Assembly: GCA_022651385.1 (NCBI GenBank)
Contig: JALCQR010000012.1
Coordinates: forward strand, 1 to 64,000
Origin: Clostridia bacterium
Lineage (GTDB): Bacteria; Bacillota; Clostridia; Lachnospirales; Anaerotignaceae
Direction of reading: 5' to 3'
DNA length: 64,000 nucleotides
Shown: positions 46,731 to 55,083 of the stretch, piece by piece
How positions within the stretch are numbered: position 1 is the stretch's first letter
How the letters are laid out: each line of letters opens with the position of its first letter
Position numbers and translations under genes: made by a program
Notes under the pieces: model-generated
Told to the model about the DNA's origin: nothing
Databases searched by the model: none
The model's input: the letters and a program-made list of their open reading frames with translations, nothing else

Positions 46731-46784
46731 ATAATTTTAAATATTTGTATTTGTTATTATTAATCTAAAAAGGAGGAGTCAATT

Positions 46785-48872
46785 TTGGCAAGAGAGTTTT
46801 CACTGGAAAATACCAGAAATATTGGTATTATGGCACACATTGATGCCGGAAAAACAACTCTCACTGAGCGTATCCTTTACTATACAGGTCGTAACTATAA
46901 AATAGGCGATACTCATGACGGTACAGCAACTATGGACTGGATGGAAGAGGAACAGGAAAGAGGTATTACTATTACTTCAGCTGCTACTACTGCTCATTGG
47001 AAAGGCAACAGAATCAATATTATAGATACACCGGGGCACGTTGACTTTACTGTAGAGGTTGAACGTTCACTTCGTGTACTTGATGGTGCTGTTGGTGTAT
47101 TCTGTGCAAAAGGCGGCGTTGAACCACAGTCAGAAACTGTTTGGAGACAGGCCGACACATATAATGTACCAAAGATGGCATTTGTAAATAAAATGGATAT
47201 TATGGGTGCAAACTTCTTTAATGTCCTTGATATGATGAGAGACAGATTGGGATGTCATCCTGTAGCTTGCACACTTCCAATCGGTGCGGAAGCTTTCTTT
47301 GAAGGTATAATAGACCTTTTTGAAATGAAGGCATATTATTACAGAGATGAACTGGGAACAAAAATTGATATAGTTGATATTCCTGATGATATGGTTGATC
47401 AGGCAAAAGAATATAGAGAAAAACTTATTGAAGATATTGCTGAGACTGATGAAGGTCTTATGGAAAAGTATCTTAACGGTGACGAGCTTACAATTGATGA
47501 ACTTAAGAAAGCTTTAAGAAAGGCTTGTATTTCTCGTGATCTTATTCCTGTATTCTGCGGTTCAGCTTACAGAAATAAAGGTGTTCAGAAGCTGCTTGAC
47601 GGTATTATTGAATATATGCCTGCTCCTACGGACATTGAATCAATAAAAGGAACTGATCCTACAACAAATGAGGAAGTTGTAAGACATCCATCGGATAGTG
47701 AACCTTTTTCAGCTCTGGCGTTTAAGATTATGAACGACCCATTTGTTGGTAAGCTTGCATTCTTCAGAGTATATTCAGGAACTTGTAAAGCAGGTTCTTA
47801 TGTATATAATGCAACAAAAGATAAAAAAGAACGTTTCGGACGTATCCTTCTTATGCATGCTAACCACCGCCAGGATGTTGAACAGGTATATGCTGGCGAT
47901 ATAGCAGCAGCAGTTGGTTTTAAATCAACAACTACAGGTGATACAATATGCGATGAAGATCATCCGGTTGTACTTGAGTCAATGGTATTCCCAGAACCTG
48001 TTATTTCGGTTGCAATTGAGCCAAAGACAAAAGCCGGCAGAGATAAAATGGGTATAGCTCTTGCAAAGCTTGCTGAAGAAGATCCAACATTTAAAACACA
48101 TACGGATCAGGAAACAGGCGATACAATTATTTCAGGTATGGGCGAACTTCACCTTGAAATTATTGTAGACAGACTTTTAAGAGAATTCCATGTTGAAGCT
48201 AATGTAGGTGCACCGCAGGTTGCTTACAGAGAAACATTCCGAAAAGCAGTTGACGTTGAAGGAAAATTTATTCGTCAGTCAGGCGGACGTGGCCAGTATG
48301 GTCATTGTAAAGTTAAATTTACACCTATTGAAACAGATGCAGAGCATAACTATGAATTTGTTAACAGTGTAGTAGGTGGTGCTATTCCTAAAGAATACAT
48401 TCCTGCTATTGACAAAGGTATCCAGGATGCAATGCAGAGTGGTATACTTGGCGGTTATCCTGTTCTTGGTGTAAGAGCTGAAGTTTATGATGGTTCTTAT
48501 CATGAAGTCGACTCATCTGAAATGGCATATCAGATTGCTGGTTCTCTTGCTTTTAAAGAAGCAATGAAGAAAGGTGATGCTGTTCTTCTTGAGCCTGTAA
48601 TGAAGGTTACTGTAACAGTGCCTGAAGAATATATGGGTGATGTAATTGGTGATATTAACTCACGCCGTGGCCGTATTGAGGGTATAGACGATAGAAGCGG
48701 TGCAAAGGTTATCCACTCATTTGTACCACTTGCCGAGATGTTCGGATATTCAACAGACCTTCGTTCAAGAACGCAGGGTCGTGGAAACTATATTATGGAA
48801 GTTGACCATTATGAACAGTGTCCTAAGAATATTCAGGAAAAGGTACTTGAAGGCAGAAAAAACGCTGAATAA
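46785..48872 (+). CDS. fusA: Elongation factor G
   Basis: This 695-residue GTPase moves tRNAs and mRNA after peptide transfer. It has P-loop AHIDAGKTT (17-25), DTPGH and NKMD motifs, followed by the EF-G domains II-V. The start is TTG at 46785 with AAAGGAGGAG upstream. Length is normal. The usual fusA-tuf order follows. Confidence 0.96.
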   Translation: MAREFSLENTRNIGIMAHIDAGKTTLTERILYYTGRNYKIGDTHDGTATMDWMEEEQERGITITSAATTAHWKGNRINIIDTPGHVDFTVEVERSLRVLDGAVGVFCAKGGVEPQSETVWRQADTYNVPKMAFVNKMDIMGANFFNVLDMMRDRLGCHPVACTLPIGAEAFFEGIIDLFEMKAYYYRDELGTKIDIVDIPDDMVDQAKEYREKLIEDIAETDEGLMEKYLNGDELTIDELKKALRKACISRDLIPVFCGSAYRNKGVQKLLDGIIEYMPAPTDIESIKGTDPTTNEEVVRHPSDSEPFSALAFKIMNDPFVGKLAFFRVYSGTCKAGSYVYNATKDKKERFGRILLMHANHRQDVEQVYAGDIAAAVGFKSTTTGDTICDEDHPVVLESMVFPEPVISVAIEPKTKAGRDKMGIALAKLAEEDPTFKTHTDQETGDTIISGMGELHLEIIVDRLLREFHVEANVGAPQVAYRETFRKAVDVEGKFIRQSGGRGQYGHCKVKFTPIETDAEHNYEFVNSVVGGAIPKEYIPAIDKGIQDAMQSGILGGYPVLGVRAEVYDGSYHEVDSSEMAYQIAGSLAFKEAMKKGDAVLLEPVMKVTVTVPEEYMGDVIGDINSRRGRIEGIDDRSGAKVIHSFVPLAEMFGYSTDLRSRTQGRGNYIMEVDHYEQCPKNIQEKVLEGRKNAE

Positions 48873-48906
48873 TTAAAAGTATACAGGTAATTACTGCAAA
48901 AAAGTA

Positions 48907-48935
48907 TTGCAAAAGATTATTTAATTTTATATAAT
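48907..48935 (+). promoter_or_regulatory. Internal tuf promoter
   Basis: TTGCAA, a 17-base spacer and TATAAT lie in the 161-base gap between fusA and tuf, allowing extra tuf transcription. Confidence 0.6.
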
Positions 48936-49033
48936 TAAGTCGATAGTTTACACCTACGCAATTTTGGAATTGTGTGGATAAAATCGAAATGAAACACTAA
49001 ATACGAATATATATTTTAAGGAGGATTTTCAAA

Positions 49034-50227
49034 ATGGCAAAGGCTAAATTTGAAAGAACTAAACCACATGTTAACATTGGTACAATCGGTCATGTTGACC
49101 ACGGCAAAACAACATTAACAGCTGCTATCACTAAGGTTCTTCACGACAGACTGGGTCTTGGTGAATCTGTAGCATTCGATAATATCGATAAAGCTCCTGA
49201 AGAAAGAGAAAGAGGTATCACAATTTCTACAGCACATGTTGAATATGAGACTGAAAAGAGACATTATGCACATGTTGACTGCCCGGGTCATGCTGACTAC
49301 GTTAAGAACATGATTACAGGTGCAGCTCAGATGGATGGTGCTATTCTTGTTGTTGCCGCAACTGATGGTCCTATGGCTCAGACAAGAGAACATATTCTTC
49401 TTGCTCGTCAGGTTGGTGTTCCTTATATCGTAGTATTTATGAACAAATGTGATATGGTTGACGATGAAGAACTTCTTGACCTTGTTGAAATGGAAATCAG
49501 AGAACTTCTTTCAGAGTATGATTATCCAGGTGATGATACACCTATTATCAGAGGTTCAGCATATCAGGCTCTCCAGGATACTTCTGGAAAATGGGGCGAT
49601 GATATACTTGAACTTATGAACACAATTGATGAATATATCCCTGAGCCAAAGAGAGATATTGATAAACCTTTCCTTATGCCAGTTGAGGACGTATTTACAA
49701 TTACAGGCCGTGGTACTGTTGCAACAGGTAGAGTTGAAAGCGGCGAGGTAAAAGTATCAGACGAAGTTGAAATCGTTGGCCTTACAAAAGAAAAGAAGAA
49801 AGTTGTTGTTACAGGTGTTGAGATGTTCAGAAAGACCCTCGACTTTGCTGAAGCAGGCGACAACATTGGTGTTCTTCTTCGTGGTGTTCAGAGAAATGAA
49901 GTTGAAAGAGGACAGGTTCTTGCAAAACCTGGTACAATTACACCTCATACAAAATTTAAAGCTCAGGTTTATGTTTTAACAAAAGATGAAGGTGGACGTC
50001 ATACACCATTTTTCAACAACTATCGTCCACAGTTTTATTTCAGAACAACAGATGTTACCGGTGTTATCAATCTTCCAGAAGGCACTGAAATGTGTATGCC
50101 TGGTGATAACGTTGAAATGAGTGTTGAACTTATCACACCTGTAGCTATGAGTGTTGGCCTTCGTTTTGCTATCCGTGAGGGCGGCAGAACAGTTGGTGCT
50201 GGATCAGTTACAGAGATTATTGAGTAA
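49034..50227 (+). CDS. tuf: Elongation factor Tu
   Basis: This 397-residue GTPase delivers aminoacyl-tRNA to the ribosome. Motifs: GHVDHGKTT (19-27), DCPGHADY and NKCD. AAGGAGGA precedes the ATG at 49034. It is the last gene of the str operon, with a strong terminator right after it. Confidence 0.97.
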   Translation: MAKAKFERTKPHVNIGTIGHVDHGKTTLTAAITKVLHDRLGLGESVAFDNIDKAPEERERGITISTAHVEYETEKRHYAHVDCPGHADYVKNMITGAAQMDGAILVVAATDGPMAQTREHILLARQVGVPYIVVFMNKCDMVDDEELLDLVEMEIRELLSEYDYPGDDTPIIRGSAYQALQDTSGKWGDDILELMNTIDEYIPEPKRDIDKPFLMPVEDVFTITGRGTVATGRVESGEVKVSDEVEIVGLTKEKKKVVVTGVEMFRKTLDFAEAGDNIGVLLRGVQRNEVERGQVLAKPGTITPHTKFKAQVYVLTKDEGGRHTPFFNNYRPQFYFRTTDVTGVINLPEGTEMCMPGDNVEMSVELITPVAMSVGLRFAIREGGRTVGAGSVTEIIE

Positions 50228-50247
50228 TTTTTAATTTTATGATAGAG

Positions 50248-50274
50248 GAGTGCAGATATCTGCACTCTTTTTTT
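50248..50274 (+). terminator. tuf terminator
   Basis: GAGTGCAGAT and ATCTGCACTC form a perfect 10-bp palindrome followed by seven Ts. Confidence 0.92.
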
Positions 50275-50331
50275 ATTTTATTTTGCAGATAATATAGTAT
50301 AATAAAGTAAAAAGAAATAGGAGTGATATAA

Positions 50332-50799
50332 TTGCCTTTTTATATTGTCCATGGAGATATAACTAAAATGAAAACAGATGCAATTGTAAATGCTGCAAAT
50401 ACTCATTTGACAATGGGAAATGGGGTATGCGGTGCAATATTTTCGGCTGCCGGTGCAAAAGCACTTCAAAAAGAATGCAAAAGCAAGGCTCCGTGTGCAA
50501 CAGGTAATGCTGTTATTACTAAAGGCTATGCACTGGCAAAATATATAATTCATACTGTGGGACCGGTGTATATTGACGGTAAGCATAATGAGTCCGAACT
50601 TCTTAAGGCAGCATACAAAAACTCTTTGGAGCTTGCAAAAAAATATAAATGCAACTCTGTTTCTTTCCCACTTATTTCAGCTGGGATTTTTGGATATCCC
50701 AAAATTGAGGCGTTAAAATTAGCAAAAGATACAATTAATGAATTTATTAATAAAAATAACATGGATGTTTATCTTGTGTTGTTTGATAAAGGATTATAA
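50332..50799 (+). CDS. Macro-domain protein (ADP-ribose binding/hydrolase)
   Basis: The 155-residue protein is a single macro domain: DITKMKTDAIVNAANTHLTMGNGVCGAIFSAAG (ADP-ribose loop), CATGNAVITKGY, HTVGP and PLISAGIFGYP. Relatives bind ADP-ribose or remove it from proteins or O-acetyl-ADP-ribose. The start is TTG at 50332 after AGGAGTGAT. It is followed 21 bases later by a small Cys-containing protein gene, so the two may work together. No ADP-ribosyltransferase or sirtuin gene is seen nearby. Confidence 0.9.
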   Translation: MPFYIVHGDITKMKTDAIVNAANTHLTMGNGVCGAIFSAAGAKALQKECKSKAPCATGNAVITKGYALAKYIIHTVGPVYIDGKHNESELLKAAYKNSLELAKKYKCNSVSFPLISAGIFGYPKIEALKLAKDTINEFINKNNMDVYLVLFDKGL

Positions 50800-50820
50800 T
50801 TAACTTAAGAGGTGATAGCA

Positions 50821-51024
50821 ATGAGCATTCAGTCGGCAAATATCAAGCTGGTAAAAAAATGTGCGTTTTGTAAACATTGGGATGATAAATCAAATTTGAT
50901 TATTAGTGAAAAGAAGAAAAACTACTGGGAATTTGAAAGTGAAGAAAAAAGAATGTGCCTTTTAAAAAATTATAAAACATCGGCAGGGGCATTTTGTGAA
51001 AAATATGTTTGTAAATTAAGATAA
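50821..51024 (+). CDS. Small cysteine-containing hypothetical protein
   Basis: Sixty-seven basic residues with KKCAFCKHWDD near the N-terminus and later single Cys residues (RMCLL, GAFCEKYVC). Two CxxC/CxxxC-type pairs could bind zinc or an iron-sulfur cluster. AGAGGTGAT lies upstream of the ATG at 50821. Family not recognised. A weak terminator lies about 110 bases after the stop. Confidence 0.7.
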   Translation: MSIQSANIKLVKKCAFCKHWDDKSNLIISEKKKNYWEFESEEKRMCLLKNYKTSAGAFCEKYVCKLR

Positions 51025-51133
51025 AATTTTACTTTGGTTTATTCTGTTTTTTTTAAGACTTGTGACCATAAGTTGACTTTTTAAGCTTTTAGTATCAATA
51101 ATTTTAACAAAATTAAAATATAGATAAAATCGT

Positions 51134-51160
51134 TGATGTATCTTAAAGGTACATCTTTTT
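51134..51160 (+). terminator. Terminator of the macro-domain operon
   Basis: GATGTA pairs with TACATC around a ten-base loop, followed by five Ts. Confidence 0.6.
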
Positions 51161-51203
51161 ATAACTAAATAAGTGAAAAAAACTGAATGTTTATAAAAAA
51201 AAT

Positions 51204-51231
51204 TTGCATTTTAAAATTTTTGTGATAGAAT
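51204..51231 (+). promoter_or_regulatory. Candidate metA promoter
   Basis: TTGCAT, a 16-base spacer and TAGAAT, about 75 bases before metA. No SAM-riboswitch-like core is seen in the leader. Confidence 0.4.
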
Positions 51232-51304
51232 TAATAAACATATCACTTATTAAGAGATAACAAATTAAACTGCTTTAATATAAGCGAAAAAGGAGGAAAA
51301 TGTG

Positions 51305-52228
51305 ATGCCTATAAAGATTAAAGAATCATTACCGGCACGTAAAATACTTGAAAGGGAAAACATATTTGTCATGACGGAGTATCGTGCCATGCACCAGGAC
51401 ATCCGTCCTTTGAATGTACTTATATTAAATCTAATGCCTACTAAAATTGTAACTGAAACGCAATTGCTGCGTAAGCTTTCAAACACACCTTTGCAGATAA
51501 ATGTTGAATTTTTAAGACTTGCAAGCTACCAGCCAAAGCACACAGATCCAAACCATTTGGACTCATTTTATAAAACTTTTGATGAAGTTAAGAAAAGAAA
51601 ATTTGACGGTATGATAATTACGGGAACCCCTCTTGATTTTGTTTCATTTGAGGACGTTATATATTGGCAGGAATTATGTGACATAATGGAGTGGAGCAAG
51701 GTACATGTACATTCGGTTTTTCATTTATGCTGGGGTGCTTTTGCCGGACTTTATTATCATTACGGAATTAATAAACGTGACCGTTTGCCAAAACTTTCAG
51801 GAATTTATTCACATAAAGTGCTTAAAAGTACATCGCCGCTTTTTAGAGGCATGGATGATGTGTTTTATGCGCCTCATTCAAGAGCAACCGAGGTTTTGCC
51901 TGAGCAAATAACTGCTGACCCAAGATTAGAGCTTTTGGCAATATCAGATGAAGCCGGAGTTTCAATAGTAAAAAGTGATGACAGTCATCATTTCTTTCTG
52001 CTGTGTCATCCTGAATACGATTCCGATACTCTTGCTTTGGAATACTATCGAGATAAAGAAAAGGGCTTAAATCCAGAAATTCCGGTAAATTATTTCCCGA
52101 ACAATGACCCGACTCAAAAACCTATTGTCACATGGCGTTCAGTAGGCCAGCTTATATTTTCAAATTGGCTCAATTACTATGTATATCAGTCAACGCCTTA
52201 TAACTGGATTGACGAAGAAGAAAAGTAA
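51305..52228 (+). CDS. metA: Homoserine O-acyltransferase MetA
   Basis: This 307-residue enzyme activates homoserine for methionine synthesis by transferring an acyl group from acetyl- or succinyl-CoA. Catalytic residues are in register: Cys142 (LCWGA), His235 and Glu237 (CHPEYD). Position 111, which selects succinyl-CoA when Gly and acetyl-CoA when Glu, is Asp here (TGTPLD). AAAGGAGG precedes the start; a GTG directly before the ATG at 51305 is an alternative. Single-gene unit with its own terminator; no other methionine gene is adjacent. Confidence 0.93.
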   Translation: MPIKIKESLPARKILERENIFVMTEYRAMHQDIRPLNVLILNLMPTKIVTETQLLRKLSNTPLQINVEFLRLASYQPKHTDPNHLDSFYKTFDEVKKRKFDGMIITGTPLDFVSFEDVIYWQELCDIMEWSKVHVHSVFHLCWGAFAGLYYHYGINKRDRLPKLSGIYSHKVLKSTSPLFRGMDDVFYAPHSRATEVLPEQITADPRLELLAISDEAGVSIVKSDDSHHFFLLCHPEYDSDTLALEYYRDKEKGLNPEIPVNYFPNNDPTQKPIVTWRSVGQLIFSNWLNYYVYQSTPYNWIDEEEK

Positions 52229-52299
52229 TGTGGCAATTGCATAGACCTTCCATTAAGAAATATTTTACAAACTGTCTGGCAGTATAATATCGGTAAACT

Positions 52300-52327
52300 A
52301 AAACAGTCTTATAAGGCTGTTTTTTTT
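52300..52327 (+). terminator. metA terminator
   Basis: AAACAGTCTT and ATAAGGCTGTTT form a near-perfect palindrome (one T-G pair) that runs into a T tract. Confidence 0.85.
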
Positions 52328-52438
52328 ATTTTTATATGCCTTAGTATAAAATTTATGCTGACTTATATTATATATTTTGTTATCATAGAGAAAAATAATG
52401 AATATAATATTAAAAAAGGTTCAAAAGAACTGAGGACA

Positions 52439-52585
52439 ATGGAGAAAAAGTTAATAGGTATAATACTGCTGTCCGTAGCGTTTGGAATGTTTATTGCAAA
52501 ATTAGTTCCGTGGTGGGGATACATTGCTGCATTTATAATGGGTGTTGCAGGCATATTGCTGATTTTTGATGACAGATGTTTATAA
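52439..52585 (+). CDS. Small two-helix membrane protein
   Basis: Forty-eight residues from the ATG at 52439: two hydrophobic segments (IGIILLSVAFGMFIAKLV and GYIAAFIMGVAGILLIF) joined by a PWWG turn, ending DDRCL. GAGGA lies only three bases before the ATG, which is close. Small membrane proteins of this kind are common in Bacillota; no function is known. A bidirectional terminator follows. Confidence 0.5.
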   Translation: MEKKLIGIILLSVAFGMFIAKLVPWWGYIAAFIMGVAGILLIFDDRCL

Positions 52586-52593
52586 TAAAAAAA

Positions 52594-52620
52594 AACTCCC
52601 AAAAATTGGGAGTTAGTTTT
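52594..52620. terminator. Bidirectional terminator
   Basis: AACTCCC pairs with GGGAGTT around seven bases, with A and T tracts on either side. It serves the small membrane protein gene and rpmB on the opposite strand. Confidence 0.85.
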
Positions 52621-52624
52621 ATAA

Positions 52625-52825
52625 TCAAATGGCGCGAGTAACCTTACCTGAACGGAGACATCTTGTACAAACATATATTGATTTGATAGTACCGTTGTCA
52701 TTGATCTTAACTTTTTTTACATTTGCTTTCCAAGTCTTTTTAGCACGTCTTGAAACCTGACTACGGTTTATACTGATTCTACGACCTGTCTGCATTGCTT
52801 TTTCGCAAATTTCGCACTTTGCCAT
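52625..52825 (-). CDS. rpmB: 50S ribosomal protein L28
   Basis: This 66-residue large-subunit protein starts MAKCEICEKAMQTGRRIS after AGGAGGTG. The CxxC at the N-terminus and YVCTRCLRSGK near the C-terminus show the zinc-binding (C+) form of L28. In many Clostridia rpmB lies opposite the Asp23-FakA-RecG cluster, exactly as here. Confidence 0.95.
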   Translation of the reverse strand: MAKCEICEKAMQTGRRISINRSQVSRRAKKTWKANVKKVKINDNGTIKSIYVCTRCLRSGKVTRAI

Positions 52826-53018
52826 TACTTGCACCTCCTTATTTCTATCCATGACACTTAGCCTATTTTAACAGAATATTATTGCCAATGCAAGAGAAAT
52901 AAGCGTATTTTTTGAATTTTTTTATTCATAGTAATTATATCCTTTTATTTAAGTAAATAATATGGTAAAATATCTTTATAATTTCAAAGTGATAATAAAC
53001 CAGACAGGAGGTATCCTT

Positions 53019-53375
53019 ATGTCAGCTGTAATAGAAAACAAATTCGGTGTAATTAGCATTGAAGATGAAGTAATAGCAAGGGTTGCAGGCTGTACCGCCA
53101 TGGAGTGTTACGGAATAGTGGGAATGGCGGCTAAAAATATGAAGGATGGAATTTTTCAGCTTTTAAAAGTTGATAGTCTTACAAAAGGAATAAATGTAGA
53201 TGTGGATATGAATAAAGTATCAATAGATTTCCATATTATCGTAGAATATGGTACAAATATCACAGCTATAGCTGAAAATATAGTTAGCACAGTAAAATTC
53301 CGTATTGAGGAATGTTTTGCTCTTACTATAGAAAAAATCAACGTCTTTGTAGAAGGCGTAAGAGTAGATTCGTAA
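53019..53375 (+). CDS. Asp23/Gls24 family protein
   Basis: This 118-residue protein matches the Asp23 (DUF322) family: FGVISIEDEVIARVAGCTAMECYGIVGM and VDFHIIVEYG-like strands. Members are envelope-associated or cytoplasmic proteins of unclear role. ACAGGAGGT precedes the ATG at 53019. It is followed 18 bases on by the FakA-like gene, a conserved pair in Bacillota. Confidence 0.9.
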   Translation: MSAVIENKFGVISIEDEVIARVAGCTAMECYGIVGMAAKNMKDGIFQLLKVDSLTKGINVDVDMNKVSIDFHIIVEYGTNITAIAENIVSTVKFRIEECFALTIEKINVFVEGVRVDS

Positions 53376-53393
53376 CTTAAGGAGGAAACTAAG

Positions 53394-55028
53394 TTGGCAC
53401 TAAAAAGCATAAACGGACGGGTATTGCGCAGACTGATAATTGCAGGCGCAAATGAGCTGAATTTAAACAGACAGCTTGTTGACTCACTTAATGTTTTTCC
53501 CGTTCCGGATGGAGATACAGGAACTAATATGTCCCTTACTATACTTGCGGCGGCAAGAGAAGTGGAAAAAAGCAATTCCGAGAGTATTTCTGAAATTGCA
53601 AAACTTGCGTCAAACGGCTCTTTAAGAGGTGCAAGAGGAAACTCCGGTGTAATACTGTCGCAGTTGATAAGAGGTTTTGCTAAAGGACTTGACAGTCTTG
53701 ATGAAGCTGATATTTCCGATTTGAGCGAAGCATTCCAAAATGCAAGAAGCACAGCTTATAAAGCTGTAATGAAACCTAAAGAAGGCACTATACTTACAGT
53801 TGCAACTGCTGTTGCCGATGCTTCTGCAGCTGCGGCACTCGAAACAGATAATTCGGATGATTTTCTTGAAAGAGTTATAAAAAACGGCAATGAAATGCTT
53901 GAAAAAACAACTGAAATGCTTCCAGCGCTTAAGCAGGCAGGAGTTGTTGATGCAGGCGGCAAAGGACTTATGTTTATTCTTATAGGTGCTCTTTCAAATC
54001 TTAAAAACGGCAAGGATGAAACAATCGAAGACAATATTAATCAGACACAGCAGAAAATTTCAACTCCGATTGCCAACACTGCTCAGCAAGATATAAAATT
54101 TGGTTACTGCACGGAGTTTTTTGTTTTGAAGAAAAATCCTTCTGAAAAAGAAGTTGATATGCTTAGAAAGTATCTGTCGTCAATCGGCGACTCGCTTATT
54201 GTTGTTGCAGATGATGACGTAATAAAAGTTCATGTGCATACCAATCATCCGGGACAAGCTATTGAAAAAGCTTTATCAATAGGAGCGCTTAATGGTCTTA
54301 AAATAGACAATATGCGCATTCAGCATACAAGTAAAATAAATTTTGAAAATCAAATAGAAGAGCCTCAAAAAGAAAGGGGCTTTATAAGTGTTTCTTCAGG
54401 AGCCGGGCTTTCTGAAATATTTAAGAACATGGGTGCTGACGTAATAATTTACGGCGGGCAGACAATGAACCCGAGCACTGATGACATTTTAAAAGCTATT
54501 GAAAAAGTAAACGCAAAAACTGTTTTTGTGCTGCCTAACAATAAGAATATAATATTGGCGTCCGAACAGGCGTCTGAAATGTGTACTGATAAAAAAGTAA
54601 TAGTAATACCTACAACGTCAATTCCTGAGGGAATTGCTGCTCTTATAAATTATGATGAATCTTTGGATGAAAAAACCGCTGTTGAAAATATGAAAGACGG
54701 AATGGAATATATAAAATCCCTAAGTATGACTTTTGCTGTAAGAGATACATCCATGGGCGGGATTGAAATTAAAAAAGGCGATTATCTTGGTATGAACGGC
54801 GGCAAGATAGTTGCTGTAAGCAATGATATGAAAAAGTGCTTATCTAAGCTTATAGAAAAAGCAGTAGACAGGGACAGTGAAGTTATAACCGTATATTACG
54901 GCAGTGATGTAAGTGAGGAAGATGCCGAAAAAACGGCGGAGGATATACGTGGTAAATATCCTGACTGTGAAGTTGAACTTTATGACGGAGGCCAGCCGGT
55001 ATATTACTACATAATATCCGTGGAATGA
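53394..55028 (+). CDS. fakA: DAK2/DegV-domain protein, FakA-like fatty acid kinase subunit
   Basis: This 544-residue protein has an N-terminal DhaL-type ATP-binding domain (about 10-200) with NVFPVPDGDTGTN and SLRGARGNSGVILSQL. A middle domain and a C-terminal DegV-like fold (about 320-540) follow. FakA phosphorylates fatty acids held by FakB, feeding exogenous fatty acids into phospholipids. The start is TTG at 53394 after AAGGAGGA. A strong terminator separates it from recG. Confidence 0.88.
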   Translation: MALKSINGRVLRRLIIAGANELNLNRQLVDSLNVFPVPDGDTGTNMSLTILAAAREVEKSNSESISEIAKLASNGSLRGARGNSGVILSQLIRGFAKGLDSLDEADISDLSEAFQNARSTAYKAVMKPKEGTILTVATAVADASAAAALETDNSDDFLERVIKNGNEMLEKTTEMLPALKQAGVVDAGGKGLMFILIGALSNLKNGKDETIEDNINQTQQKISTPIANTAQQDIKFGYCTEFFVLKKNPSEKEVDMLRKYLSSIGDSLIVVADDDVIKVHVHTNHPGQAIEKALSIGALNGLKIDNMRIQHTSKINFENQIEEPQKERGFISVSSGAGLSEIFKNMGADVIIYGGQTMNPSTDDILKAIEKVNAKTVFVLPNNKNIILASEQASEMCTDKKVIVIPTTSIPEGIAALINYDESLDEKTAVENMKDGMEYIKSLSMTFAVRDTSMGGIEIKKGDYLGMNGGKIVAVSNDMKKCLSKLIEKAVDRDSEVITVYYGSDVSEEDAEKTAEDIRGKYPDCEVELYDGGQPVYYYIISVE

Positions 55029-55042
55029 TAGAAATTGTTGGA

Positions 55043-55073
55043 CGCACTGCATTTTCATGCGGTGCGTTTTTTT
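55043..55073 (+). terminator. Terminator between fakA and recG
   Basis: CGCACTGCAT pairs with ATGCGGTGCG (one T-G pair) around a four-base loop and is followed by seven Ts. The recG ribosome binding site begins at the next base. Confidence 0.9.
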
Positions 55074-55083
55074 GGAGGGGAAT

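Noticed and set aside
51025-51304. SAM riboswitch upstream of metA
   Set aside because: The gap has one simple terminator for the previous genes and AT-rich sequence; no multi-stem SAM-box core could be drawn.
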